From an uncultured Bariatricus sp. (lineage in GTDB: Bacteria > Bacillota > Clostridia > Lachnospirales > Lachnospiraceae): a stretch of DNA of 64,000 nucleotides. The translations under genes and the position numbers were made by a program. The DNA is taken from the NCBI GenBank assembly GCA_934320645.1, contig CAKRFP010000008.1, forward strand, positions 1-64,000. The letters are read 5' to 3'. Below, piece by piece: positions 1 through 7,837 of this stretch. The first letter of the stretch is position 1; every line of letters begins with the position of its first letter. The notes under the pieces are model-generated. The model was not told the origin of the DNA. It did not search any database and saw only the letters and a program-made list of their open reading frames with translations.

Positions 1-457
1 GAAGGAATGAAGGAACTTATGTCGATTTATCATGTAATTGGGAAGATTCCAGCTGTTCGGAATATCTCGAACAAAATGTTTGTACTGGTCAAAAGGAAAG
101 ATGTTGAAGAGAATCATGTGGTGTGACGACGACAAAATTAAACCCTATTTTATAGAGGCAGGAAAGAATTTGACATATGGAAATCTGAGAAGACAGATGT
201 CAGATAGCCTGGAAGATAAACCATTTCCCGAATTGCCGGAAGAATTGCAAAAACATACATTTTGGGAATTTGGAAGTAAAGAAGAACATTTTAAATACAG
301 AAATGCAGTGATGCAGACTTATATACATGGCAACTTTCCCGTTTTTGAGGGATTTAACCATATGCAATATCAAATCCAAAATCCGGAAGGGTTTGCCAGA
401 ATGTTGGAAATGATTATTGAGACTGACCGATTACCGGAATTGGCATTTGCAATGTGA
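1..457 (+). pseudogene. Frameshifted alpha/beta hydrolase fragment, cut by left edge
   Basis: Two overlapping frames give one protein. Frame 1 is open from the window edge and stops at TGA 124-126. The frame starting at base 2 takes over near 105-117 and runs to TGA 455-457. The second part reads like the C-terminal third of an alpha/beta hydrolase: a GSKEEHFKYR stretch, then a glycine-rich strand ending in FNHMQYQ, where the histidine could be the catalytic one, then a closing helix with ETDRLPEL. The family call is from recognition of this tail only and is moderate. The 5' end lies outside the window. A one- or two-base indel separates the frames, so the gene is either dead or carries a sequencing error. 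Confidence 0.55.
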
Positions 458-462
458 TATAA

Positions 463-570
463 AGGAAAATAGCATTACAAATTGACTATCCGAATCCGAA
501 CAAATTTACATCTGCGTTTCGTGCAGAGTATGGTGTGCCGCCAATGATATACCTAAAGAAAAAGACATAG
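463..570 (+). pseudogene. AraC-family regulator C-terminal remnant
   Basis: After an in-frame stop at 460-462, 35 codons are open to TAG at 568-570. They read as the last helix-turn-helix of an AraC/XylS regulator: IDYPNPNKFTSAF, then RAEYGVPPMIY and a lysine-rich end. This matches the usual pattern Y-x-(N/D)-x-S-x-F-x-R-x-(F/Y)-G-x-x-P-x-x-Y-R. No start codon, ribosome-binding site or upstream domain is present, so this is the stump of a deleted gene. It suggests the interval before the hsp20 genes is a deletion scar. Confidence 0.6.
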
Positions 571-616
571 GAAAGTCTGAATGAATAAAAACGTTCACAA
601 AATCTTCACAAAAGAA

Positions 617-643
617 TTAGCACTCGCATCTTGACAGTGCTGA
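617..643 (+). promoter_or_regulatory. CIRCE-like HrcA operator upstream of hsp20
   Basis: TTAGCACTC, nine bases, then CAGTGCTGA. The consensus is TTAGCACTC-N9-GAGTGCTAA: the left arm is perfect and the right arm matches 7 of 9. It overlaps the -35 box of the promoter at 631-659, as expected for repression by HrcA. No hrcA gene is in the window. Confidence 0.7.
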
Positions 644-659
644 TAATAAGTGTTATATT
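631..659 (+). promoter_or_regulatory. Sigma-A promoter for the hsp20 pair
   Basis: TTGACA at 631-636, a 17-base spacer, TATATT at 654-659. The transcript would have a leader of about 130 nt before the first hsp20. The -35 box lies inside the CIRCE-like operator. Confidence 0.75.
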
Positions 660-799
660 ACAGATAGAACAAAGGAAGGGGAACAAAAAGAGATGATAAA
701 GATTCCACCGACCGGTGTTTGAGATGACAACAACACTTCAGAGTAAATCCGAATGTGCTAAATAAATTAATAAATGTCTTTTGAAAGGAGATATGACTT

Positions 800-1225
800 A
801 TGTTAATGCCTAGTATTTTTGGAGAGAACTTATTGGATGATTTCTTTGGAGAACCATTTGGAGGATATGATTACAGTGAATCAGGACTTATGACAACGGA
901 TGTAAAAGATACCGATAAAGGCTATGAAGTAACGATGAACATGCCTGGAGTTAAAAAAGAAGATGTAAAAGCAGAACTGAAAGATGGTTATCTGACAGTC
1001 AGTGCTGAGACGAACACGAAGAAAGATGAAAAAGCTGAAGATGGCAAGTACATCCGCCGTGAACGTTACAGTGGATCTTGCAGCAGGAGCTTTTATGTAG
1101 GCGACGGTGTCAAACAGGAAGACATCAAAGCCAAATTTGAAGACGGTACATTGAAACTGTTCGTACCGAAAGAAGCAGCAAAACCTGCTGTAGAACAGAA
1201 GAAATACATTTCCATTGAGGGATAA
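800..1225 (+). CDS. Hsp20/alpha-crystallin small heat shock protein (copy 1)
   Basis: This 141-residue small heat shock protein is an ATP-independent holdase that binds unfolding proteins in the cytoplasm. The alpha-crystallin domain spans about residues 35-135: GYEVTMNMPGVKKEDVKAEL, then DGYLTVSAE, then the conserved GTLKLFVPK near the end. A terminal ISIEG resembles the I-x-I tail that docks on neighbouring subunits. The start is supported by GAAAGGAG about ten bases upstream. It opens with MLMPSIF, the same seven residues as the next gene, so the two are tandem duplicates. It lies behind a CIRCE-like operator, so heat or misfolding control by HrcA is likely. Confidence 0.93.
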   Translation: MLMPSIFGENLLDDFFGEPFGGYDYSESGLMTTDVKDTDKGYEVTMNMPGVKKEDVKAELKDGYLTVSAETNTKKDEKAEDGKYIRRERYSGSCSRSFYVGDGVKQEDIKAKFEDGTLKLFVPKEAAKPAVEQKKYISIEG

Positions 1226-1257
1226 TCAGAATGCGGATTGTAAGCGTCCGGTTACAA

Positions 1258-1277
1258 GGCTGCCAGATGAGGCAGCC
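1258..1277 (+). other. Intercistronic hairpin between the two hsp20 genes
   Basis: GGCTGCC, a six-base loop, then GGCAGCC: a perfect 7-bp stem with no T run. It could stabilise the upstream message or partly attenuate transcription, giving unequal amounts of the two Hsp20 proteins. Confidence 0.5.
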
Positions 1278-1330
1278 GCTTAAAAAGAAAGTTAGCTAAA
1301 TTCAGATAGATTTATAAGGAGGAACGACTT

Positions 1331-1792
1331 ATGTTAATGCCTAGTATTTTTAATGATAACTTATTTGATGATTTCTTTGATTTTCCATTTTATGATAATA
1401 AAGCAGATCGTAAGATCCAGAGAAAACTGTATGGACATCATGCAGGCAATCTGATGAAGACAGATATCAAAGAGAAAAAAGATGGATATGAACTGGAGAT
1501 CGATCTTCCGGGATTTAAGAAAGATGAAGTTACAGCAGAACTGAACGATGGATATCTGACCGTCAGCGCAGCCAAAGGACTTGATCAGGATGAACAGGAG
1601 AAAGAAACTGGTAAGTATATCCGCCGTGAACGTTACGCAGGAGCCTGCCAGAGAAGTTATTATGTAGGCGAAGATATCACGGAAGAAGATATCAAGGCCG
1701 AGTTCAAGCATGGTATCCTGAAACTCTTTGTCCCGAAGAAAGAAGTAAAACCGGCAGTAGAAGAGAAGAAATATATCAGTATCGAAGGATAA
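1331..1792 (+). CDS. Hsp20/alpha-crystallin small heat shock protein (copy 2)
   Basis: A second small heat shock protein, 153 residues, with AAGGAGGA just upstream. The alpha-crystallin domain starts near residue 45 (GYELEIDLPGFKKDEV, DGYLTVSAA) and ends with GILKLFVPK and the tail YISIEG. It shares MLMPSIF at the N terminus and most of the domain with copy 1, but has a longer, basic N-terminal arm (KADRKIQRKLYGHH). The N-terminal arm governs oligomer size and client range in this family, so the copies may form mixed oligomers. It is co-transcribed with copy 1; a strong terminator follows. Confidence 0.93.
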   Translation: MLMPSIFNDNLFDDFFDFPFYDNKADRKIQRKLYGHHAGNLMKTDIKEKKDGYELEIDLPGFKKDEVTAELNDGYLTVSAAKGLDQDEQEKETGKYIRRERYAGACQRSYYVGEDITEEDIKAEFKHGILKLFVPKKEVKPAVEEKKYISIEG

Positions 1793-1832
1793 TGACAATA
1801 CGTTAAAAACTTTCAAATACACCATATGATGA

Positions 1833-1873
1833 GGGCAGCATACAGGAGCAAAATCTTGTATGCTGCCCTTTTT
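1833..1873 (+). terminator. Rho-independent terminator of the hsp20 operon
   Basis: GGGCAGCATACA pairs with TGTATGCTGCCC (12 bp) and is followed by a run of T. Confidence 0.9.
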
Positions 1874-1886
1874 GCCATCTATATAA

Positions 1887-2171
1887 ATGGAAATTAGAGA
1901 AAGTCTGGATAAAAATGATGAAATTAAAAGCATCAAAACACATGAGTATGATGAGAATGGTAATGAGATTAAGTTGACAATGTATGATGGCGAAAATAAT
2001 GTGAAAAGCGTTAAGACTTCTGAATATGATTCAAATAATAATATAACGAAAGAGACATTCTACGACTCAGAGGGGAATATTGTAAGTTATTATGTTTTTG
2101 AAGAGCCAGGGGATATGTCTGCTTATACAGAGTATGATGCAAAAGGAAATGTTATTTCACATAGGAAATAA
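1887..2171 (+). CDS. Small acidic protein with YD-like repeats, probably a gene fragment
   Basis: A 94-residue reading frame with four to five copies of a short repeat of the form E-Y-D-x-x-G/N-N, for example EYDENGNEIK, EYDSNNNITK, FYDSEGNIVS and EYDAKGNVIS. Such repeats occur in YD/RHS-like and WG/MORN-like surface or toxin proteins, where each forms a small beta hairpin. There is no signal peptide and no ribosome-binding site before the first ATG, and the frame opens only 14 bases after the hsp20 terminator. It may be the 3' end of a longer deleted gene. I cannot assign a function; the kinase gene 48 bases downstream is on the same strand. Confidence 0.45.
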   Translation: MEIRESLDKNDEIKSIKTHEYDENGNEIKLTMYDGENNVKSVKTSEYDSNNNITKETFYDSEGNIVSYYVFEEPGDMSAYTEYDAKGNVISHRK

Positions 2172-2219
2172 TTAGAGATAAAGGTAGAGTATGTAGAAAA
2201 GACCAGGGGAGAACCACAA

Positions 2220-5021
2220 ATGATGAACTATTACGAAAACCAGATTCCATGGAAAGACTGGCATATCGTGCGTCGATTAGGAGGAGGCGGTTTTGGAACC
2301 GTCTATGAGATTGAGCGGGATTTCTATGGGGAAAAGGAACTTGCCGCAATGAAGATCATCCGGATTCCAAAAGAGGAATCGGATCTGGATGATGATTACA
2401 ACAGTGGAATGACGGAAGAAGAGCTTCGGGAAAAATATACTTATATCCAGAACTATTTTTCAAAAGAATATCAGCTGATGCTGGAATTTAAAGGGCACAG
2501 CAATATTGTAAACTGCCACGATTTTTCGGTTGTGTCAAATCCAGATGGGCCGGGATGTGCACTTTATATCCGGATGGAGCTTCTGAAACCATTGAAAGAA
2601 GTACTGAAAACGGAAACATTTTCAGAGGCAAGAATCGTGCAGCTCGGAATCGATATCTGCTGTGCGCTGGAAATCTGTGAGCAGAGGGATGTCATCCACC
2701 GCGACATCAAGCCCGACAATATTATGATGTCGGAGTTCGGGAACTTCAAGCTGGGCGATTTTTGAATTGCGCGGACGATGGAGAAGACCATGAGTGCGTC
2801 CATGGCTGGGACAGACTGGTATATGGCACCGGAAGTGGCGAAGAAGATGAAGTATGGGAAAAGTGTGGATACCTATTCCCTCGGTCTGGTACTTTACTGG
2901 TTGCTGAATGACGGACGCCTGCCATTTGTTCCTGAAAAAGACCGGATTTCGGTAAAGGATATGCAGACAGCATACGGACTTCGTATGAGAGGAGAACAGA
3001 TTCCAGAGCCGAAGGCGGGAAGCACACAGCTAAAAGCAGTTGTGTTAAAGGCACTTTCTTTTGACAGAGAGAAGCGTTATCGTTCTGGAAAAGAAATGTT
3101 AGAAGCTCTTTTGAAAATAGAAAAGTTGACAAAAGTGGAAGGCGTACAGGCACAGGGAACGCAAAGAGGACAGCAGATTGATAAGGAGCAACAGTCAGAG
3201 AATAAAATTACAGCAGAAGAAAATGCATGGAGAATCGCATATGCGGATGAGATTCTGAAAAAATCAGAAGAGTATAGACGTTCAGAATATACGATATCTC
3301 CTGACAGTGTGCTTGGTATTTACGTGGATACAGAGATAATTCATGTACGGACCTGGATGAATGGAAAGAGCAGACCAGTTCTCAGCATGCCGGCGTATTA
3401 CATTCTGGATGAGCTGGAAGAGATTCTGACAGGCAGCCGTGCCGTTGTTCATGCCAAAATGAATCAGGGAAAAAATTTGCATTCGGTGATTGCATTCATG
3501 CAGGAAGCAGTCGGACTGGTTGGTTCTACAATGGAGTCTTGTGCGATACAAGATTGTATTGTGCTGATGAAGGAGCTGAGAAAAGAGCTTGAAAAAACTG
3601 CATTTGCACAGATAAAAGAGTGTGTGGTTACAATTTCTGTACCGGAGATTGTAATACAGAAAAATGTAAGGACTGCCCTGGAGAAGGCGGGATTTCATGT
3701 GTTACGGGCGATGAGTGCAGTGGAAGCATGTGCACTGTCAAAAGCTTATTTGATGAATAATGACCAGCAATTTCTGGTGCATGTGATCGCAAATAAGGAG
3801 AGACAGAATCTAAAAACAGACTATTCCGGATGTATGGAAGAACTCAATGTACTGGAAGGACTGGAATATACATTTGGAGAGAAAATGCCGGAGATGACTC
3901 CGGGGCTGAAATGTTATTATTTAAGTGATGAGAAATCCAGAAAAGAGCTTGGACGGGAGGTAGCCGGATACGAATCACTTTCTGAGATTGCGGCAGATGG
4001 GGCAGCAGTTCAGGGAGTCAATCTTACCAAGGTTGCGGCAAAGCATATTACAATGCTTGTGTTTTTCCCGTGGAGGGCTGGAATTGAAATTGAAACCATC
4101 AGATGGGGAAAGGAATGTATTCCATTAACCTGGCTCATCAAGGAACAGGATGTAATTCCTATGAGAACAGACTGTCTTGACATTTCACTGGATTCAGGAA
4201 TTGAAGGGAAAAGACTTAACCTGTACCTGGAGAATGATGGTACTAAAAGAAAAATCAGAACCTGGAAGATGGAAGAGATATGTCCGGAATTTCCAAAGGA
4301 CACAAGCCGGATGAAGGCATGGATCGAAATAGGAACGGAAGGCGGAAATCTCATATTGATATTGCAGGCAGGAGAGAAGAAAACGGAAATCGATCTGAAT
4401 CAATATCATGAAGAGAAAATAAATCGTTTCTCTAACGTGCCGGTTTTTGTGCCGGAATCGATTGTTGGAAGTGTGCTTCATGCCGGGAGAGAATTCTGCC
4501 AGGGGGCAGAAAATCTGGATAATACAAAAACAGATTTTGCAATCGCAAAGGGAATCCAGATGATTGCCGGACAGACAAAAGAAGTCTTTTCAGACTGTAT
4601 GTATGGAAATACGGATATCAGGGTCAGTACGTTTATCGAAAAGATGCTGGCTGTGAAAGATAATATAGAGTATGGTATTGCCAGTGCAGAAAAAACGACA
4701 AAGCGCATGGACTATATGAAGGAGAAACTGCTTCTGGTAGATTTCCGAAAAGTGCTGGAGCAGAGTTTGTACCAGTTGAATATTGTGCCGGTTGAAGCGA
4801 ATGGTGCGGTATTTGATCCGTATATTCATGAGGCGGTACATATAGAAGAAACAGATCTGGTAGAAGAGAACCGGGTTGTCAGTGAAGTGCAGAAAGGGTA
4901 CTTCTTCGGAGGAAAGCTGTACCGACCGGCAAGAGTTGTTGTCTCAAAAGGAATCGGCTCAAGAAATAGTTGCAGGGACGAGAACTGGGATGACTATGAT
5001 GGGGAGACGATTGGAAGGTAG
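2220..5021 (+). pseudogene. Ser/Thr protein kinase fused to degenerate Hsp70-like region, interrupted by in-frame TGA
   Basis: One frame of 934 codons, open except for TGA at 2763-2765. Codons 1 to about 300 form an eukaryote-like kinase: glycine loop LGGGGFGTVY, AMKII lysine, HRDIKPDNIM catalytic loop, then GDF-stop-IAR, so the stop replaces the glycine of DFG (GGA to TGA is one change), then GTDWYMAPE. After a polar linker, codons from about 360 resemble Hsp70: VLGIYVDTEIIHVRTW aligns with the first phosphate loop, and VVTISVPE...EKAGFHVLRAMSAVEACALS with the ITVPA...AGLEVLRIINEPTAAAL segment. About 600-730 resembles the beta substrate-binding domain. The GTT phosphate motif is absent, so ATPase activity is doubtful. 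No second lesion follows the TGA, so the change is recent or an error. Translation restart at ATG 2778 would give a 747-residue product lacking most of the kinase. The Hsp70 assignment is inference. Confidence 0.7.
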
Positions 5022-5040
5022 AACGGAAGATAAGAGGTTT

Positions 5041-5067
5041 AAAAAGGAGCAGGTGACTGCTCCTTTT
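5041..5067 (+). terminator. Bidirectional terminator between kinase and MATE genes
   Basis: AAAAAGGAGCA and TGCTCCTTTT form a stem with A and T runs on both sides, serving the + strand kinase gene and the - strand MATE gene, whose stop lies in it. Confidence 0.75.
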
Positions 5068-6388
5068 ATAATGCATATTTTTTCATCTTCATACACAACA
5101 GTCCGGTCGCATCCGCAAGAACCCATCCGATTGGGATTGCAAGCCAGATTCCGGTTTCACCGATATAGGCAGAAAGGACATAGGAGAGAAGAACACGGGT
5201 TCCGAGTGAGATCACGGTCAGCACAACTGACATTTCCGGACGTTTGATTGCGCGGTAGTAGCCGTATAGAAGGAAGAGGCAGCCGATTCCACAGTAGAAG
5301 GTTCCTTCGATTCTAAGATAATGGACACCGGATGCGATCACGGCAGTTTCCGCTTTGCTGACGAAGATCTGCATCAGTGGAGATGCAAAGACAAAGACCG
5401 CAGCAGAGATGATCACGCAGAAAAAGATGCTGAGTGCAAATGCCTGGTGTGTTCCTTTTCGGATCCGGTCTTTATTACCGGCACCATAATTCTGTGCAAC
5501 AAAAGTAGAGTATGCATTTCCAAAATCCTGCACCGGAAGGTAGGCAAAGGTATCAATCTTTACGGCTGCGGCAAAGGCTGCCATGACGGTCGAACCGAAG
5601 CTGTTGACCAGTCCCTGTACCATCAGGATTCCGAAGTTCATTACAGACTGCTGGACGCAGGTCATGGACGAAAGATTCAGGATTTCTTTCAGGATCTGTC
5701 GGTCAAAATGCAGTTCTTCTTTTGCAGGCAGAAGTTCCCGGCAACGAAGCAGCACATAGATCAGAATGCCGATTCCAGACACATATTGTGCAAGGATGGT
5801 GGCAAGTGCAGCACCTTTGATTCCAAATGGAAGGACTGCGACAAAGAGCAGATCCAGCACAATGTTCAGAATTGCGGAGATGGCAAGGAACACAAGCGGG
5901 ATGGATGAATTTCCCAGTGCGCGGAGCAGACAGGAAAAGAAATTATAAAGTGACGTCGCGATCAGTCCTGCAAAAATGATCAGCAGATAGTTGCGCATGC
6001 CGTCCCATACGTTTGCCGGAACCCTAAGAAAAGTGAGGATCGGATTCAGGAAAAGGTAGACGAGTGCATTGATTACCAGAGTAACTGCCATGATCAAAAG
6101 AAAAGAATGGCAGATGGAAAGTCGGAGTGATTGGTCATCTTTTTTTCCACGATAGATGGAAAAGAGTGCGCCGGAGCCAAGGGACAGTCCAAGAAAAATG
6201 GAAGTCAGGAATGTCATCAGGGTATAAGCTGAGCCAACGGCTGCCAGTGCATTTTTCCCAAGCACCCGTCCAACGATCAGGGTGTCGGCGATATTATAAA
6301 ACTGTTGAAGTAAATTTCCGGCGATCATCGGAAATGCAAAAAGTAATAAAGATTTTGAAATATTTCCTTTGGTTAAATCGTGATACAT
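5066..6388 (-). CDS. MATE family multidrug/cation antiporter
   Basis: About 440 residues with twelve predicted membrane helices in two homologous halves. The opening DLTKGNISKSLLLFAFPMIAGNLLQQFYN and the following AD(T)LIVGRVLG are hallmarks of MATE exporters, which expel drugs or metabolites in exchange for Na+ or H+. An in-frame ATG lies five codons upstream (6403), but only the ATG at 6388 has a usable ribosome-binding site (GGAG nine bases before it) and it fits the family N terminus. It has its own promoter (TTGCAT, 16 bp, TATAAT on the - strand at 6431-6458). The substrate cannot be told from sequence. Confidence 0.9.
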   Translation of the reverse strand: MYHDLTKGNISKSLLLFAFPMIAGNLLQQFYNIADTLIVGRVLGKNALAAVGSAYTLMTFLTSIFLGLSLGSGALFSIYRGKKDDQSLRLSICHSFLLIMAVTLVINALVYLFLNPILTFLRVPANVWDGMRNYLLIIFAGLIATSLYNFFSCLLRALGNSSIPLVFLAISAILNIVLDLLFVAVLPFGIKGAALATILAQYVSGIGILIYVLLRCRELLPAKEELHFDRQILKEILNLSSMTCVQQSVMNFGILMVQGLVNSFGSTVMAAFAAAVKIDTFAYLPVQDFGNAYSTFVAQNYGAGNKDRIRKGTHQAFALSIFFCVIISAAVFVFASPLMQIFVSKAETAVIASGVHYLRIEGTFYCGIGCLFLLYGYYRAIKRPEMSVVLTVISLGTRVLLSYVLSAYIGETGIWLAIPIGWVLADATGLLCMKMKKYAL

Positions 6389-6430
6389 GATAAAATTCTC
6401 CATAAATCTTTTGTAAAAAATCTATCTTTT

Positions 6431-6466
6431 ATTATAGCAAAAGCCCTGCTTTATGCAAGGCTTTTG
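6431..6466 (-). promoter_or_regulatory. Terminator-like hairpin overlapping the MATE promoter
   Basis: On the - strand, CAAAAGCC and GGCTTTTG (6438-6466) form a stem downstream of the YeiH gene. The promoter for the MATE gene is embedded in it: TTGCAT (6453-6458), 16 bp, TATAAT (6431-6436). The end signal of one gene and the start signal of the next therefore overlap. Confidence 0.55.
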
Positions 6467-6570
6467 AAGTATAGGAGAGATGCACACTCATGCGAATATG
6501 AAGGATGTTGCAAGCGGTCTGTGCTCCGCAATACGCTCGACGCGAAGAGGTGCAAGAAAAATTTTTTTGC

Positions 6571-7599
6571 TTACCAGATTCCAAGCACATGCTGCATGGA
6601 AAGACTGGCGATCGTGATGCCAACCCAGCAGCAGAAACCAAGTGCGAGTGGCTTGCCACCGGTTTTTACAAGTTTGATAATATTCGTATTCAGACCGACT
6701 GCACTCATGGCGAGGACGATGAAGAACTTGCTGAGTGTCTTCAGCGGAGTAAATACATCTGCGGATACGCCGGCTGAAGTTGCGATCGTTGTGATCACGG
6801 AAGCGAGAACAAAGTAAAGGATGAACATCGGGAAAATCTTTTTAAATTCCACTTTCTTTCCTTCGGCTTTGGAGCTGCGTGTCCGGATAAATGCGAGAAC
6901 CAGTGTGATCGGGATGATCGCGAGCGTTCGGGTAAGTTTGACCGTAACTGCTTTATCCAGTGTGGCAGAACCGAGGGCGTAGAGCGAATCCCAGGTGGAA
7001 GCTGCTGCGGTTACGGAAGAGGTATCGTTGATCGCAGTTCCGGCAAAGATCCCGAAGGCTTCTCCGCTTTTGGTTGAAAATCCAAGCAGTGCACCAAGTG
7101 ACGGGAAGAACAGTGCGGCGAGCATGTTGAAAAAGAAGATAACAGAGATTGCCTGTGCAACTTCTTCATCATCCGCATCAATGACCGGTGCTGTTGCGGC
7201 AATTGCAGAGCCTCCGCAGATGGAAGATCCGACACCGACCAGTGTGGAAATATTTCCCGGTACATGCATAACTTTATGTAACAGATATGCAATGATCAGG
7301 GACGTTGAAATCGTCGTTATGATAATTGGCAGTGACTGTTTTCCGGTTTCCAGAATCACGGAGAGATTCAGTCCGAAACCGAGAAGGATTACTGCGTACT
7401 GAAGAACCTTCTTTGACACAAAAGTAATACCGTCCTGAAACATGGATTTGTCTTTTAATAATAAAGTGATGATCATTCCGGCAAGGATACCGAATACCGG
7501 TCCGCCGATGATCGGAAATGTCTGTCCGAGAAACCAGCATGGAACGGCGATGACCAGACAAAGTAAGATGCCTTTCCAGCTTTTTGTTACAAAATTCAT
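6571..7599 (-). CDS. YeiH/UPF0324 family membrane protein (putative sulfate/sulfonate exporter)
   Basis: 342 residues with about ten hydrophobic helices. The motif GVGSSICGGSAIAATAPVI in the middle and FGIFAGTAINDTSSVTAA later are diagnostic of the YeiH/UPF0324 family. These proteins are annotated as putative sulfate exporters, but the substrate is not well established. The frame is open 75 codons further upstream; the start at 7599 is chosen because AAGGGG precedes it and MNFVTKSWKG fits the family length of about 340. Most homologues have a divergent LysR regulator; here the divergent neighbour is an ABC exporter. Confidence 0.88.
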   Translation of the reverse strand: MNFVTKSWKGILLCLVIAVPCWFLGQTFPIIGGPVFGILAGMIITLLLKDKSMFQDGITFVSKKVLQYAVILLGFGLNLSVILETGKQSLPIIITTISTSLIIAYLLHKVMHVPGNISTLVGVGSSICGGSAIAATAPVIDADDEEVAQAISVIFFFNMLAALFFPSLGALLGFSTKSGEAFGIFAGTAINDTSSVTAAASTWDSLYALGSATLDKAVTVKLTRTLAIIPITLVLAFIRTRSSKAEGKKVEFKKIFPMFILYFVLASVITTIATSAGVSADVFTPLKTLSKFFIVLAMSAVGLNTNIIKLVKTGGKPLALGFCCWVGITIASLSMQHVLGIW

Positions 7600-7786
7600 A
7601 GAAATACCCCTTTCAAGTGAAATAAATAAGTTGCTCTCATAACAATCCGTCCTATCATAGCATAAAAACAGCAGAATAAAAAGATGAAGGAAGGGAAATT
7701 CCAAAAGTAATTCCAAAAGTAATTTTAGAATAAGGTGGAAATAACGAAAGATTCCCGATATAATAACAATATATGATTTTGGGGAC

Positions 7787-7802
7787 AAGGAGGTAAAGTG
7801 TG
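7787..7802 (+). promoter_or_regulatory. Strong Shine-Dalgarno followed by a start-stop codon pair
   Basis: AAGGAGGT at 7787-7794 is followed by AAA and GTGTGA, a start directly overlapping a stop. The ABC exporter itself begins 40 bases later with a poor ribosome-binding site. This may be a minimal regulatory ORF, or the real start may have been lost. Confidence 0.3.
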
Positions 7803-7837
7803 ATAAAACGGGGAATCCGGACATTGCACAAAAGAAA

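Noticed and set aside
1361..1936. 191-residue reading frame antisense to hsp20 copy 2
   Set aside because: Runs through the terminator and opposite a clear alpha-crystallin domain.
2763..2765. Selenocysteine or recoded glycine at TGA
   Set aside because: TGA serves as a normal stop elsewhere in the window (for example thiE and atpH), and family members are expected to have glycine, not cysteine, here.
4876..5247. 123-residue reading frame across the kinase end and MATE gene
   Set aside because: Crosses a terminator between two real genes and has no ribosome-binding site.
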